Below are positions 11,520 through 21,239 of a stretch of DNA of 64,000 bases, one piece after another. The notes beneath the pieces were generated by a model. That model was given only the letters and a program-made list of their open reading frames with translations, ran no database searches and was not told where the DNA came from. Source of the DNA: Azorinus chamasolen (lineage: Eukaryota > Mollusca > Bivalvia > Cardiida > Solecurtidae); contig OY755242.1 of NCBI GenBank assembly GCA_963576725.1, positions 5,808,240 through 5,872,239 on the forward strand. Direction: 5' to 3'. The first letter of the stretch is position 1, and each line of letters begins with the position of its first letter. Made by a program: the position numbers and the translations under genes.

Positions 11520-11690
11520 GTACAGTGGAGTCCTTTATAAAGCGACCATACAATTGATTAACGCATAAGACATTTGAAAGGAAGTGGTTGTTTAATGCAT
11601 GGCAAACCAATAAACTTATTGTTTCTATACGATATTTCGGCACGGTTTTTGCCCTGGATTAAGCTACCGCAGGTTAAATCCAGAATTACA
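11520..11690 (+). repeat. T-type MITE remnant
   Basis: ACAGTGGAGTCCTTTATAAA resembles a T left terminus. AGTGGTTGTTTAATGCATGG and CCTGGATTAAGCTACCGCAG are the two hairpin flanks. The right terminus is lost. Confidence 0.45.
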
Positions 11691-11933
11691 TTTCTTTTCA
11701 GTGATCGTATTGTTAGTCTATACTGTATCTCTGAAATATGTCTTTACAAACTTTAAAAGCATAAAAATTATATTATTCAATTAATCAACACCCTTATAGA
11801 TTGTAATAGTAATGTTTAACATCTAGATTTGTCAAGTAGTAATACATGTGCGTGTATATCTTGTCGAAAACGAACATTAGTCACATGTTTCGATTACGTT
11901 TACACAGTGAGCTAGTTCAGCTGACTTACTAGG

Positions 11934-12209
11934 GTTAACTCGACTAACTACTGTAGCAGGAAAACACACAGTTTTACATGTTAACTCAATTAACTACTGT
12001 AGTAGGAAAACACACAGTTTGACCTGTTAACTCGACTAACTACTATAGCAGGAAAACACACAGTTTTACATGTTAACTCAATTAACTACTGTAGTAGGAA
12101 AACACGCAGTTTTACATGTGAACTCGACTAACTACTGTAGCAGGAAAACACACAGTTTTACATGTTAACTCGACTAACTACTGTAGCAGGAAAACGCACA
12201 AATTTTACG
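11934..12209 (+). repeat. Strict 46-bp minisatellite, six units
   Basis: Units start at 11934, 11980, 12026, 12072, 12118 and 12164, exactly 46 bp apart. Each reads GTTAACTCGACTAACTACTG TAGCAGGAAAACACACAGTT TTACAT with few changes. Units 1, 3, 5 and 6 carry CTCGAC with GCAGG; units 2 and 4 carry CTCAAT with GTAGG. The result is a partial two-unit higher-order repeat. Confidence 0.95.
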
Positions 12210-12474
12210 CGTATGACGTTATAGGACCTTTTAACCTGACTCGAGTTCAACCCTGCTTCAGCAGTAGGTTGGTAGAGTCGGGTAATTGTTTTATACACAA
12301 CAAGCATGGCGGAGAAGGACACTAAATTGTAAGTGATTAATCTACAAAAGTAACAAACCTTATTTAGATATAACTTTTCCGTTTCCTTACCAGCCTGAGT
12401 ATTAATAAGTAATGTGGTACACCCCGACGTTCTATATAAACAATTTAGACATTGTAACGCCACTAATCACTCGT

Positions 12475-12555
12475 AAAGGTATCTGTAGCTTGTAGTGTCA
12501 TCTGATCTGGGTCTCCTCTGTTTACAAATGTGTGGAAAAGTGTTTAACATTGCAA
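12475..12555 (+). repeat. Subfamily A hairpin fragment
   Basis: GTCATCTGATCTGGGTCTCC TCTGTTTACAAATG is the right hairpin arm of subfamily A. It directly precedes a full copy. Confidence 0.5.
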
Positions 12556-12563
12556 TCAAGATC

Positions 12564-12816
12564 TTAACCCTTTACTCAATAAATACGCCTTTATTCACCT
12601 TTCGAACAGAGTAGACCCAAATCAGATGGCTCCTGTAGATGTCATCTGATCTGGGTCTGCTCTGTTTGCTTATGAAATAGTAAACATGTAGATATAATTT
12701 TACAGATTCTGTTATGGCCAATAGTTCATGTGTCCATATGCAGTTATAATCATTGATCTAATTAATATTAATGATGTATTTTTTCTGACATGAATATTCA
12801 TCGAGTAAAGGTTTAA
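12564..12816 (+). mobile_element. TTAA MITE subfamily A, complete
   Basis: TTAACCCTTTACTCAATAAA on the left and CGAGTAAAGGTTTAA on the right. The hairpin reads AACAGAGTAGACCCAAATCA, GATGGCTCCTGTAGATGTCA, TCTGATCTGGGTCTGCTCTG. The sequence then continues AAACCCTTTACTTCATGACA, as if a second A-like end abuts it (12814-12990). Confidence 0.82.
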
Positions 12817-13283
12817 ACCCTTTACTTCATGACAGTTCATGTAAGCAATTATGACATCATGATTATTAATTAGATTAAATTGTTATAATAGCACATGAAC
12901 ACAGTAGTTTTTGTACTGTTATCATTATTCAGCTAATCAATATTTAGATAAATACGTCTTTCTACGCCTAGGATTCTACATACTACTTTCACGGCCAATA
13001 ATTCCCTGTGTCTATATATAGTTTAGACTGCATTATGACAAGTCATCATGAATTAGACTGCGCGAAGCGTCAGCGAAGCCAGTCTATTTCATTAAGACTT
13101 GTATTTGGCAGTCTAACCGATTTAAACCGCATTTTCATTTTGGCGGCAATAATCCAGTCTTAACAAAAAAGGAAAACTGAATAACTGATTGGCCAACGCC
13201 ACAGACTTTTAAAACACCAATTGCGGTTTAAGATTACTTTGGCATCCCTTAAACCATTTCAGCCCGAGACATACATGTACTGT

Positions 13284-13360
13284 CGTCTACAAACGGTGTA
13301 GACTCAGACCAAATATATCCTATGGGATACCTTAGATCAGTGTATGCACCGTTTGTTACT
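13284..13360 (+). repeat. F-type hairpin
   Basis: CTACAAACGGTGTAGACTCA pairs with TGTATGCACCGTTTGTTACT around ATCCTATGGGAT. It lies about 450 bp upstream of the GCNT start exon. Nothing identifies a promoter. Confidence 0.6.
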
Positions 13361-13812
13361 AAATACACTCTAGTAGGCTTAAGCCTTTCATACTGAGTGG
13401 ACTTTACAGTTTAACACGATGGGCTATTGCATTCTGATAATTTAGGGCTGGATGTGTTAAATGCTTGGCTGCAATTTTGATGAATACTGTATACACAGAC
13501 ATCAACGCGGTTGCATTAGAAATTTCACACATGTCTGTAATGTGAGCTATATCCAGTAGTCGCCGTGTTTGCGTTATAATTAAACTTTTCCCTTTTGATA
13601 TCAATTAAAGGATTGTTTACTGTATGCGTGAGTATTATTCACGGACTCGTTCCGTTATAGTTATACATTATCAACGAAATGGTTCATGGCGAAATTGAAG
13701 GTACATATCATGCAGATACATTGCAATTCACCTTCGATGATTTCCAATTGCATGATAAGTTATATAAACTAGCTGTTTTAATTGCTTATTAGCTAAACTT
13801 GTTTAATTTCAG

Positions 13813-16800
13813 CAAACGACTTGAAAGTTCCATCACCACTATGCAATGTCCCATGAAAACTATTCGGAAGACGTTATTAGCTTGTGTCGTACTATCGCAT
13901 TTTGGGACGTTGATATTGTATGTTTTGTACAGTAGAGTCAATATAAATATAGCCACTGTTCCAGTAAAGGACAATAAATCGATATTCCATATTCAAAGAT
14001 ACAAGCTTATTGACGAGCATTTGGAACTCTCTGGGTTTTACAGAAATGACACAAGCTCCCGGCCAAGGCAAACTAAGCCGCTTCGACTGAATGGAATTGA
14101 AAATCTTCTTCATCAAATAAAACATGCAGTTATACAAGATGCCAAACTTGAGAAGGCAATATTATCTCATGAACACTTTTTCAACATAAGTAGAAAGTCG
14201 AGAGAAGTAAAATGTAGTAAATTGTTCCAAGGTGATAAACAAGAAACAAAACGAGCAAAGGATATTATGACGAAAACTTCGAGCAATGAAACCATATCAC
14301 CAGAAGATTATATAAATATTACCAATAATTGCTCACAATTTATACAGGACAGAGGTTATATCATAACGCCCCTGACAACAGAAGAAAAGAACTTTCCAAT
14401 AGCCTTTAGCATACTTATGTACAAAGATACCTGGCAGTTTGAGCGTTTACTGCGTGCAGTTTATAGACCGCAAAACTTCTATTGTATACACGTGGATGGT
14501 AAAAGCAGTGACGTCATATTTGAAACGGTCTATAGTATTGTCCGTTGCTTAGATAACGTGTTCATTTCATCAAAACGGTCAAAAGTTAGATGGGGTCAAA
14601 TGACAGTGTTGGAACCAGAGTTGTCCTGCATGCAAGATCTATGGAACAAAAGTAAAACCTGGAAGTATTTTATTAACTTGACTGGTCAGGAGTATCCCTT
14701 GCGGACAAACTATGAACTCGTTAGAATCCTGAAGGCTTATAATGGTGCGAATGACATTGACGGAACCTATGACAGGTAATTCACTACTACTTACAGGAAA
14801 GCTATTTATACCATCGATTTGATGATTGTGGAATTGTTTACAAATATTCGAAATGAGGTCTTTTCGTATGTCTTCAACTATATCTAGGACAGTGTCACAT
14901 TTACTCCACAGATACGTTTTATTACACCTTAGCAACAGAGTATATCCGGATCAGCCTGATCTTATTGGAGCCGTCTGATTGGGGTCTGTACTGTCTATGT
15001 TTGGAACAGTATAGATTTGTACTGTAGTTATATCAACTGTTTGCATAGCTTATTGTATATCAATGTTTTACCCATACTGTGCGGGACACGATGTCCTTTG
15101 CAAACAGGGAAGATCCAGATGGGAGGGCTCCTAAAGGAATCCTCTCATCAGAGTCTGCACTTTTTGTCATGTTAAACATTTATTTAGACAAATCTCTAAC
15201 TATTCACTTTAAATGGAAAAGTAGTAAAGTCAAGCAGGCAAAGCCACATGCAAGACGCATCCACCACCAAAACACCGATAGACAGCATGATACACACACA
15301 CAACCACACACCCAAACGCACACAGACACACACGAAATGAACACAGAAAACACCAAAAGAGACACAAGAACCAGGGACAAACGTTCTACAACATGAACAA
15401 ACCACAAGCACAAAGACACAAGGCAAACAAAAGGAAGGGTGACAAAGAGAGTACCGCCTTGGCACGGTCAGCAGCAAAAACACCACTGGGGGTTTAAACC
15501 GGTTTACGGACGTCCTAACCTCGCACCTCTCTCAAAGTCACCCTAGCTTTACAAATATTGTAAATAAAGGTATCCCCGCTGGACTTACCCACAACATAGA
15601 TGACGGTGAACACAGGGCAACATGTAAAACATAGCATAATAACTGTGACAATCCGTCAAATATGTACTCAATGACTTTGCTGAAGTCAGAGCACCTGCAG
15701 GTAAGCCGTTAAGGGCACGACAGGGAAAAAATAATACATGAGTCTGGTAAGCTCCTCCTGTATCCAAGTTTAAGAGTATACCATCATAGAGTACTACCCT
15801 CGGCCTGTCATCGCGCAAGCAAAGAGGGAAGCGTAGCTACCGACTGTAAAAGGGTCGATAACCAAACATGCAGTGTGTTGCAATATAATAGGATCATAAC
15901 CTTTCTTTTTAAGTTTGACTTGCTTGAATTTTGGAATAGGTCCATTTGAAAATGCAGTGTTGCATGGGTTAATATTTTATCGTTTTGCTTTAGGATAATG
16001 ACATGCTATACAAGAACAGCGAATGCTATAAACATATCTAATTTGCTTGAACGAACATGTATTCGATATCAGGATAATGTAAGCAATGCTTTGCAGTGGA
16101 CATATTGATTAACACGGAAACGTGATTGGTTTATAATGTATCCAAATATTCCTCGAGTGTAGTACTAAGCAACACACATATTGTCCTTTGTGAACCAGAT
16201 GGTGTTTTCGGCAGATGTGGAAAAATCGTTTTTATAAAATACCAGAGATTATCCCTACGTTAAGCTTCAACTGACCATTAACCCTTCGCTTGATGAATTT
16301 TAACATATATTTCTCCTTCTTTACCCATGCTTTGTTGTATAATTACATATATCTTCACTGTTTACAAGTATATCGCTGTGAAATGAACTGCTGTGGAGTG
16401 CACTGGTTGCACAAACAACTTGTAAACAGTGCAGACCCTGATGAGACAGCACCTGCAGGAGCTGTCTCTTCTTGGTCTTCACTATTTACAGGTAGGTATA
16501 TTGACGTGAATAGCAAGCGAAGGGTTAAAACCCAGACTTAGACCTTTTTGTTACGGGCGTTTCAGTGGAGATTTACTGTATAATAGTTTTGAGCAAATGC
16601 ATGCTAGTATTATATATATGCAACCTTTCTAAACTACTATAGGTTGAGTGATAAAATGAATTTGTGTTTGCCTTCCATTTTGTAATGCCAAGTTCATTAA
16701 AGATACGGACTCAGAAAAACTGATGTTCGTCTGCATATGGAATTGCGCCGTTTCAAGCACAGAAATGTACCCGGATAGAACCACCGACTTACCGGAAGAA

Positions 16801-19800
16801 GATGACAGATTGAATGCTTCCTTTTTGCATGATATATAAGTGCCCGATAGTGATTTAGACCAATATCGTCAAACTGCTAAGTGGATGTACGTCATTGAGT
16901 ATAATCATTCGGCCATGGAGGTCATAAAAGACATGCAGACATCTCTAAAAGCGAACATTAAATGCATAAGGCTGTATTTAAAAGTTGCTGATTGCTTAAT
17001 AAGGGATGAAAGTGATGCCAGGTACTCCTATGGGAGCGTTCTGCATACTCCATCCGCCACCCGGCTTTATGACCAATAATCGGACTTCATCTTTATAGTC
17101 GTTTTATTTATAGATATATTTGTTTCCCAGACAACTTTTCATTGGGCCTCGAAGTTCGATAATAAACCCCTGCGCTACGAGATGACTTTATTTACCTATG
17201 GTTATTAAATTAAAAAGTATATGTTGACATAGTCGGTAAAATGCTAACCTCACCTAATACAATAGTAGTATAATAGCAATCTACAGGTCAACTATAAATA
17301 ATAACGACATGTCAGATGTAATGGCCAGTAATCATGTCGGAGCAAAACGCCGTTTAATATTATTTCTTTATAATTCTGTCGGGGCAAACAAATATCAATG
17401 TTATATGTGTATACCTTCTCAGAGACACCGATGTCCAATATCATGTTATATATAAATACCCTTTCAGAGCAAACAAAAACCGATGGAAAAAAGCCGGACG
17501 TCCACCGCATGGGATCATACCAGTTAAGGGTTCTGTTCACATCGTTGCTAGCCGTGGATATGTCGGATACGTACTGCACGATTCAAGAGCTAAAGACCTG
17601 TTGAACTGGACTATGTTCACAGGTGTTCCCGATGAGGCATATTTTGCTACCCTCAATCACAATCCAATTCTGAACGTCCCGGGATCTTATAAAGGTAACT
17701 GACTAAATTGTTAAGCCCTTTAAATGTTTAAACGTTACTTCATAGATAGACATTTCAAAGTCTTTACGAACACGGTAGACTCATATTAGGCTATCCCTGA
17801 ACCTTGGTCTACAATGTATTCCATGATCTAACGTTTGTGTCATTATAAGAATTTCACGATATCATTATTTCAATGAAGATTCATGGAGTAAAAGGTTAAG
17901 CATATTCGTGATTTAACAAAACACCCATGTCATATGGTTATGATCTACACATTCACAGAATCCTGGTTGAGCATTAACGGCTGCTTCATGAATATTTTTT
18001 CAAGCACCACTGATTGTATTAACTCTTTCATCGCGGCAGTCGCATAAATGCACCACGACAAATAGTGCAGTCCCAGATCAGACGCCGCCTTTTCAAGGTG
18101 ATGTCTGATCAGGGACTTCACTATTTGTCTCAATCTCTTTTTCTATATATGTGCTTTATTCCTTTAAAATTTGCATTTATTTATCTTATTTCCTTATTTT
18201 ACTGAATGATTTAACAAATTTGGATTGCAGACGACAATAAGAAATATGGCGCCTAAAGGGTTAATTATAAGTAGCTGTCGTTCTATAATGTCATATTTAC
18301 AAGAGAATAGTTTACCAAGATACCCACTGTAGAATCATATCATATTGTTTTGTCTGCAAACAGAACACAGGGTTCCTCCATGAGCTGTTTGATCTCGGTC
18401 TACTCTGCGGAGTTTGAAAAGACACGAGAATGCGTTTCTATGGGTTACTCTTTTCCGTTCTTGTGTCGTCAGCCTGTGAATGTGACTGAGACTATCCGTG
18501 AGTAGGTCAGAATAAATGACTAGCTCTACCACTTTAGTAGAGTTTTGCTTGTTGTAACAAGGGTTACTCTTTCAATTACTCTTCATGAACTAACTCAATA
18601 AAACCGAGTCTACAATTTTCTCTTTTTGTGTTGCAATTTTTGCTTTCGGGGGGGGGGGGGGGAGGGGGGTCACCTCCCTTCAGAATTTAGAATATACATG
18701 CGTTGGCTGATGAACATTCTTTGGAATTGCATATGAATGGGATGGTTAGGTCCAAAGTCACTAAATATAGAAAAGAGAATACACCAAGCTGGAAAAAACA
18801 TACATAAGACGCCCCCATACACAAACAAGAGGTACAAGTCAACCATTAAAGTAAGGGTGATAAAGAGAGTAGAACGGTCTGTGGAAAAACCCGCGTTTCA
18901 ACCAAATAATTTTAGTTTGGAAAGACATAATACATTTGGAATACAGATGACATAGAGACCATAGGGACACTAAATAGTTTGATTGTACCATGGAGTCAAC
19001 GTCTACGCGAAAATTAGTATATAATAATGAACTTGCGTGGTGATAAAGATTTTGATTGCATCTGGGACGGACCTGCCTTGGGTGAAAAAGCAGGGCTAAT
19101 GTAGAGTATATGAACAATGATAGTGATATTTCTAGTAAGTATTATACATTAAGGTATCTCAAATCCGACCACGCCTAAGTAGTAGTATTCTAGAGTTTAA
19201 GAACAGGACATATCGTAAGGGTGGACTAAAGTTATAGAGAAAGCTCATATAGGAGCTTTTCGCATTATTTTTACACTGCCTTAAGCAACCACTGTCTTCT
19301 ACAGACTCCTATTTTAAAAACAATATTTGGCCGCATTAGCAACCATTGTTTGTTCTACAGTCTGCGATAAAATGTGTCAGTATGTAATGTGTAACTACTA
19401 TATCAACTTTTAGTAGATTTTCGAGGGCTACCTTTCTTCATATACAATAGAATCTGTCTTAATCGACCTTATGTAAGACATTCGGACCCTTACTTAAACC
19501 CCTTTTTAATGGTCGCTTAAGACATGCTCTACTGTATTAGTACGTTGTCGACGTCTTTCAAACCTCGGGACACTTGCATTCTGTTATAAAGGCATTGGTT
19601 GAAACAAATAAGGTCTAAATCTGAGCAGACACTGTAAGTAGAAACAAGATACGAGAAAACAAGTTTAGCCTGTTTGACATTTAACTAATTCACTACTCAA
19701 TTTTCAAATGAACTTCCCATTTGAATATTCACGGATCATTTTCATTTTGGCAGACATCGTTATGCATGTTGTGGAGTGGTCTGGAGGGGGGATTTTATTT

Positions 19801-20619
19801 ACATTTTGACTTTGGTGAAAGTGGGATAAGGACGAAGTTGGGTACCCGTAAACCAGGTTTAAGTGCCCCAGTAGCTTATTTTGGTTGCTGTCCGTTCCAA
19901 GGCGGTACTCCTGCTTTCAGCCTACGGTCAATTTTGTTGTTTAATATGCTTAATGTTTAATGTTTTTCGTCTTGATATGCGCCCTGTTATGTTTTGTCTT
20001 GTGGTTTTAACGTTTCTTGTTTGATTGTGGCTGGTGCGGTGTCATTTCGTTTGTGGTTCTCCCTGTTTGACTATTTTTCCATATTTATTTCAAAGAAAAA
20101 TGTAACATTGCAAATAGTTCAGACCCAGTTTAGAGGACTCATAAAAACACGACAAACAATTCAGACCATGATGAGAGGGATATTCTATGAGCAATCTCTC
20201 TTCTTGGTCCACATTGTTTGTAAATAACATTAGTTTTCCTACAGCATGGTTATTTCCATTTATATTACTTAGCACGTTTAAGCACCTCCCGTGATTTATT
20301 ACCATTTTTAGGTCTTAATGAGCCGGACCCTGACGTGAAACCATTTGTAGCACGCTTCAAGAACTGGGGGAAATGGCCGTGCGCTGGCAAGAGGGTGAGA
20401 ACCATCTGTATATTTGGCATTGGGGACCTACCACTCCTTGCAAATCGCTTGGAGCTTTTTGCCAACAAGTTTTACTACGATTACGAGCGATTCACGCTTG
20501 ATTGCTTAGAGGAGCTTCACTTTAACCGTACGAGAGACCAGTACCTTGGTAAACTGGGGTTTGATGTAAGATGGTATTCCAAACTCGGCTTCGTTTTAAA
20601 TCAAATAGAATTCCAATAG
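13813..20619 (+). CDS. GCNT-family beta-1,6-N-acetylglucosaminyltransferase, three coding exons
   Basis: The CDS joins 13841-14775, 17468-17694 and 20312-20619 (489 codons plus stop TAG); the exon itself begins at 13813 after acceptor TTTAATTTCAG. Family role: a type II Golgi enzyme that transfers GlcNAc in beta-1,6 linkage from UDP-GlcNAc to make core-2 or I branches on O-glycans. Visible: short cytosolic N-terminus, one hydrophobic anchor (about residues 11-31), a stem rich in N-glycosylation sequons (NDT69, NIS115, NET149), then the Branch domain from about residue 187 (AFSILMYKD, FYCIHVDGK, FINLTGQEYPLRTN, NGANDIDGT, KGSVHIVASRGYV, TGVPDEAYFATLNHNP, RTICIFGIGDLPLL, LFANKF). Glu368 of PDE, Arg417 and Lys440 align with the catalytic base and phosphate-binding residues known for mouse C2GnT. 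Both junctions are GT-AG (phases 2 and 1) and restore the frame exactly. Branch specificity cannot be assigned. Expression is not shown. Confidence 0.93.
13841..14775 (+). CDS. GCNT coding exon 1 (residues 1-312)
   Basis: The exon opens after an AG at 13811-13812. The first in-frame ATG is 13841; an earlier TTG at 13799 lies in the intron and is not a start. A second ATG four codons on (13853) is also possible. The exon encodes the membrane anchor, the stem and the first half of the catalytic domain, and ends after two bases of an Arg codon at donor AG|GTAATT. The in-frame TAA at 14777-14779 lies inside the intron, so the apparent stop is not real. Confidence 0.92.
15099..15169 (+). repeat. 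F-type hairpin in GCNT intron 1
   Basis: TTTGCAAACAGGGAAGATCC, AGGGCTCCTAAAGGAATCCT, CATCAGAGTCTGCACTTTTT. The stem is imperfect but recognisable. Confidence 0.55.
15216..15866 (-). repeat. RPT1, longest copy, in GCNT intron 1
   Basis: Read on the minus strand: CGACCCTTTTACAGTCGG at the 5' end; a stretch translatable as VVLYDGILLNLDTGGAYQTH...AKSLSTYL...YMLPCVHRHLCCG with one stop near its start; GTCCAGCGGGGATACC; GTAAACCGGTTTAAACCC; CTGACCGTGCCAAGGCGGTA; a GT-rich tail; and the 3' end CTTGACTTTACTACTTTTCC. It is antisense to the host gene. No transposase or polymerase is seen, so the mode of spread is unknown. Confidence 0.75.
16278..16528 (+). mobile_element. TTAA MITE subfamily E, in GCNT intron 1
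   Basis: 243 bp between TTAA sites with ends TTAACCCTTCGCTTGATGAA and AGCAAGCGAAGGGTTAA. The core is GTAAACAGTGCAGACCCTGA, TGAGACAGCACCTGCAGGAG CTGTCTCTT, TTCACTATTTACAGGTAGG. It also has a conserved GGAGTGCACTGGTTGCAC block. Copies at 47200 and 56527 are close; 31695 is inverted. Confidence 0.9.
16840..17079 (+). other. Unrecognised open stretch in GCNT intron 1
   Basis: 79 codons without a stop and a fairly normal amino-acid mix (ending SVLHTPSATRLYDQ), with no clear family resemblance. It is not needed for the GCNT frame. It may be chance or an old pseudo-exon. Confidence 0.15.
17468..17694 (+). CDS. GCNT coding exon 2 (residues 312-388)
   Basis: The acceptor is ACCCTTTCAG ending at 17467 and the donor is AAAG|GTAACT. 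The reading frame that continues exon 1 gives ANKNRWKKAGRPPHG, then GSVHIVASRGYV and the PDE catalytic-base motif. A second plausible acceptor (CCTTCTCAG, ending at 17422) lies 45 nt upstream in the same frame and would add 15 residues. The downstream acceptor is preferred because family members run directly from the NGAN block into a short Arg/Lys-Trp segment. Confidence 0.9.
18019..18264 (+). mobile_element. TTAA MITE, C/A-like, in GCNT intron 2
   Basis: TTAACTCTTTCATCGCGGCA and ATGGCGCCTAAAGGGTTAA at the ends. The hairpin is CGACAAATAGTGCAGTCCCA, GATCAGACGCCGCCTTTTCA, AGGTGATGTCTGATCAGGGA, CTTCACTATTTGTC. It shares the GCAGACGACAA motif with subfamily C. Confidence 0.75.
18605..18700 (+). 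repeat. Poly-G-bearing dispersed repeat
   Basis: The block TACAATTTTCTCTTTTTGTG TTGCAATTTTTGCT, G run, TCACCTCCCTTCAGAATT recurs inverted at 44105-44180. There the G run is only CTCGGGGGAT. Confidence 0.65.
19225..19300 (+). repeat. T-type MITE hairpin remnant
   Basis: AGAGAAAGCTCATATAGGAG CTTTTCGCATT with ACTGCCTTAAGCAACCACTG to the right, as in the T hairpin. Lies in GCNT intron 2. Confidence 0.45.
19755..20085 (+). repeat. RPT1, old diverged copy
   Basis: GGGGGGATTTTATTTACATT, CGTAAACCAGGTTTAAGTGC, TGTCCGTTCCAAGGCGGTAC and CCTGTTTGACTATTTTTCCA match RPT1 in order. Heavily diverged, so older than the 15.2-kb copy. Confidence 0.6.
20151..20222 (+). repeat. F-type hairpin
   Basis: CAAACAATTCAGACCATGAT, GAGAGGGATATTCTATGAGC AATCTCTC, TTCTTGGTCCACATTGTTTG. 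A partial left-arm duplicate (CAAATAGTTCAGACCCAG) sits 40 bp upstream. Confidence 0.55.
20312..20619 (+). CDS. GCNT coding exon 3 (residues 388-489, C-terminus)
   Basis: The acceptor is ACCATTTTTAG ending at 20311. The exon completes a Gly codon and continues LNEPDPDVKPFVARFKNW, a Cys-containing KWPCAGKRVRTICIFG block, LFANKF, and the typical C-terminal DCLEELHFNRTRDQYLG region, ending in TAG at 20617-20619. This is the expected full C-terminus for invertebrate GCNT proteins, so the gene is not truncated. Confidence 0.93.
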
Positions 20620-20643
20620 AACAATTGGCTTTCTATTTATTTC

Positions 20644-20866
20644 ATTAAATAAGTGCCTATATGAACGTTTTCTTCTCGTCGGTAAGGTGAATACCAGCGG
20701 AAACCTTGATCGGATATATACATTACTACGAATAAGTTCTAAGTGTTGGTAAATTATTATCCAAATATTTAGCAGTTTGGATCCGGATGGGAACCCGATT
20801 TGTTATGCGTCTTTACTTTGCAATGAAGAAAATATTCCAACACAGGGGATTAATATAATAAATAAA
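20644..20866 (+). promoter_or_regulatory. Candidate poly(A) signals of the GCNT gene
   Basis: ATTAAA lies at 20644-20649, 25 nt after the stop codon. Two overlapping AATAAA hexamers lie at 20857-20866. Either could define the 3' end. In AT-rich DNA such hexamers arise by chance, so the choice is open. Confidence 0.35.
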
Positions 20867-21019
20867 AACTTGAATTGCTCTGATCTAATATTTCGACCAC
20901 TAATGGCCTTCCTTTTTCAAAGAATATAAGTTCAGAGCAATTCAAGTATTTACGTCTCTACTTTGTTCATGCTGTTTGAAAAGGTAAGTCGTATCGTGAT
21001 CGGGGGAGACGGTGTAAGT

Positions 21020-21235
21020 CAGTCTCTGATATGCTATTTTTAGATCCAATCTATTTGAATCATCTACAGAAAATGTGCATTTACTAAGAAAAGTAAACAG
21101 TTTAGAATTGTGTACTTTTGGAACCATTGTGATAAATAGAGCATTTACTACACATGAGAAAATGCTCTTTTTATCACCATGGTTTCAAAAATTGACATTT
21201 ACCGAGGTGTCAACAGTCTGATAAGTGTAAATGCT
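21020..21235 (+). mobile_element. TTAA MITE subfamily B, decayed copy
   Basis: GGAACCATTGTGATAAATAG AGCATTTACTACACATGAGA AAATGCTCTTTTTATCACCA TGGTTTC is the B hairpin with mismatches, followed by ACATTTACCGAGGTGTC. Both TTAA ends have decayed. Confidence 0.6.
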
Positions 21236-21239
21236 AACA

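Larger units (their letters stand above)
14776..17467 (+). other. GCNT intron 1 with repeat insertions
   Basis: A 2.7-kb phase-2 intron. It holds a subfamily A-like hairpin (14931-15002), an F-type hairpin (15099-15169), a long minus-strand RPT1 copy (15216-15866), a subfamily E element (16282-16524) and an unrecognised open stretch (16840-17079). No further coding exon is needed because exons 1 and 2 join in frame. Confidence 0.85.
17695..20311 (+). other. GCNT intron 2 with repeat insertions
   Basis: A 2.6-kb phase-1 intron. It contains a TTAA element (18019-18264), a poly-G-bearing repeat (18605-18700), a T-type hairpin (about 19225-19300), an old RPT1 copy (19755-20085) and an F-type hairpin (20151-20222). 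It splits a Gly codon in the GSYKG loop. Confidence 0.85.

Noticed and set aside
13799..13840. Upstream extension of the GCNT frame from a TTG
   Set aside because: The stretch begins inside the polypyrimidine tract and acceptor; animals do not normally start there. ATG at 13841 precedes the membrane anchor.
15196..15486. Minus-strand open frame rich in Cys, Val and Leu
   Set aside because: It comes from the GT-rich tail of RPT1 read in a long low-complexity stretch. The composition explains it.
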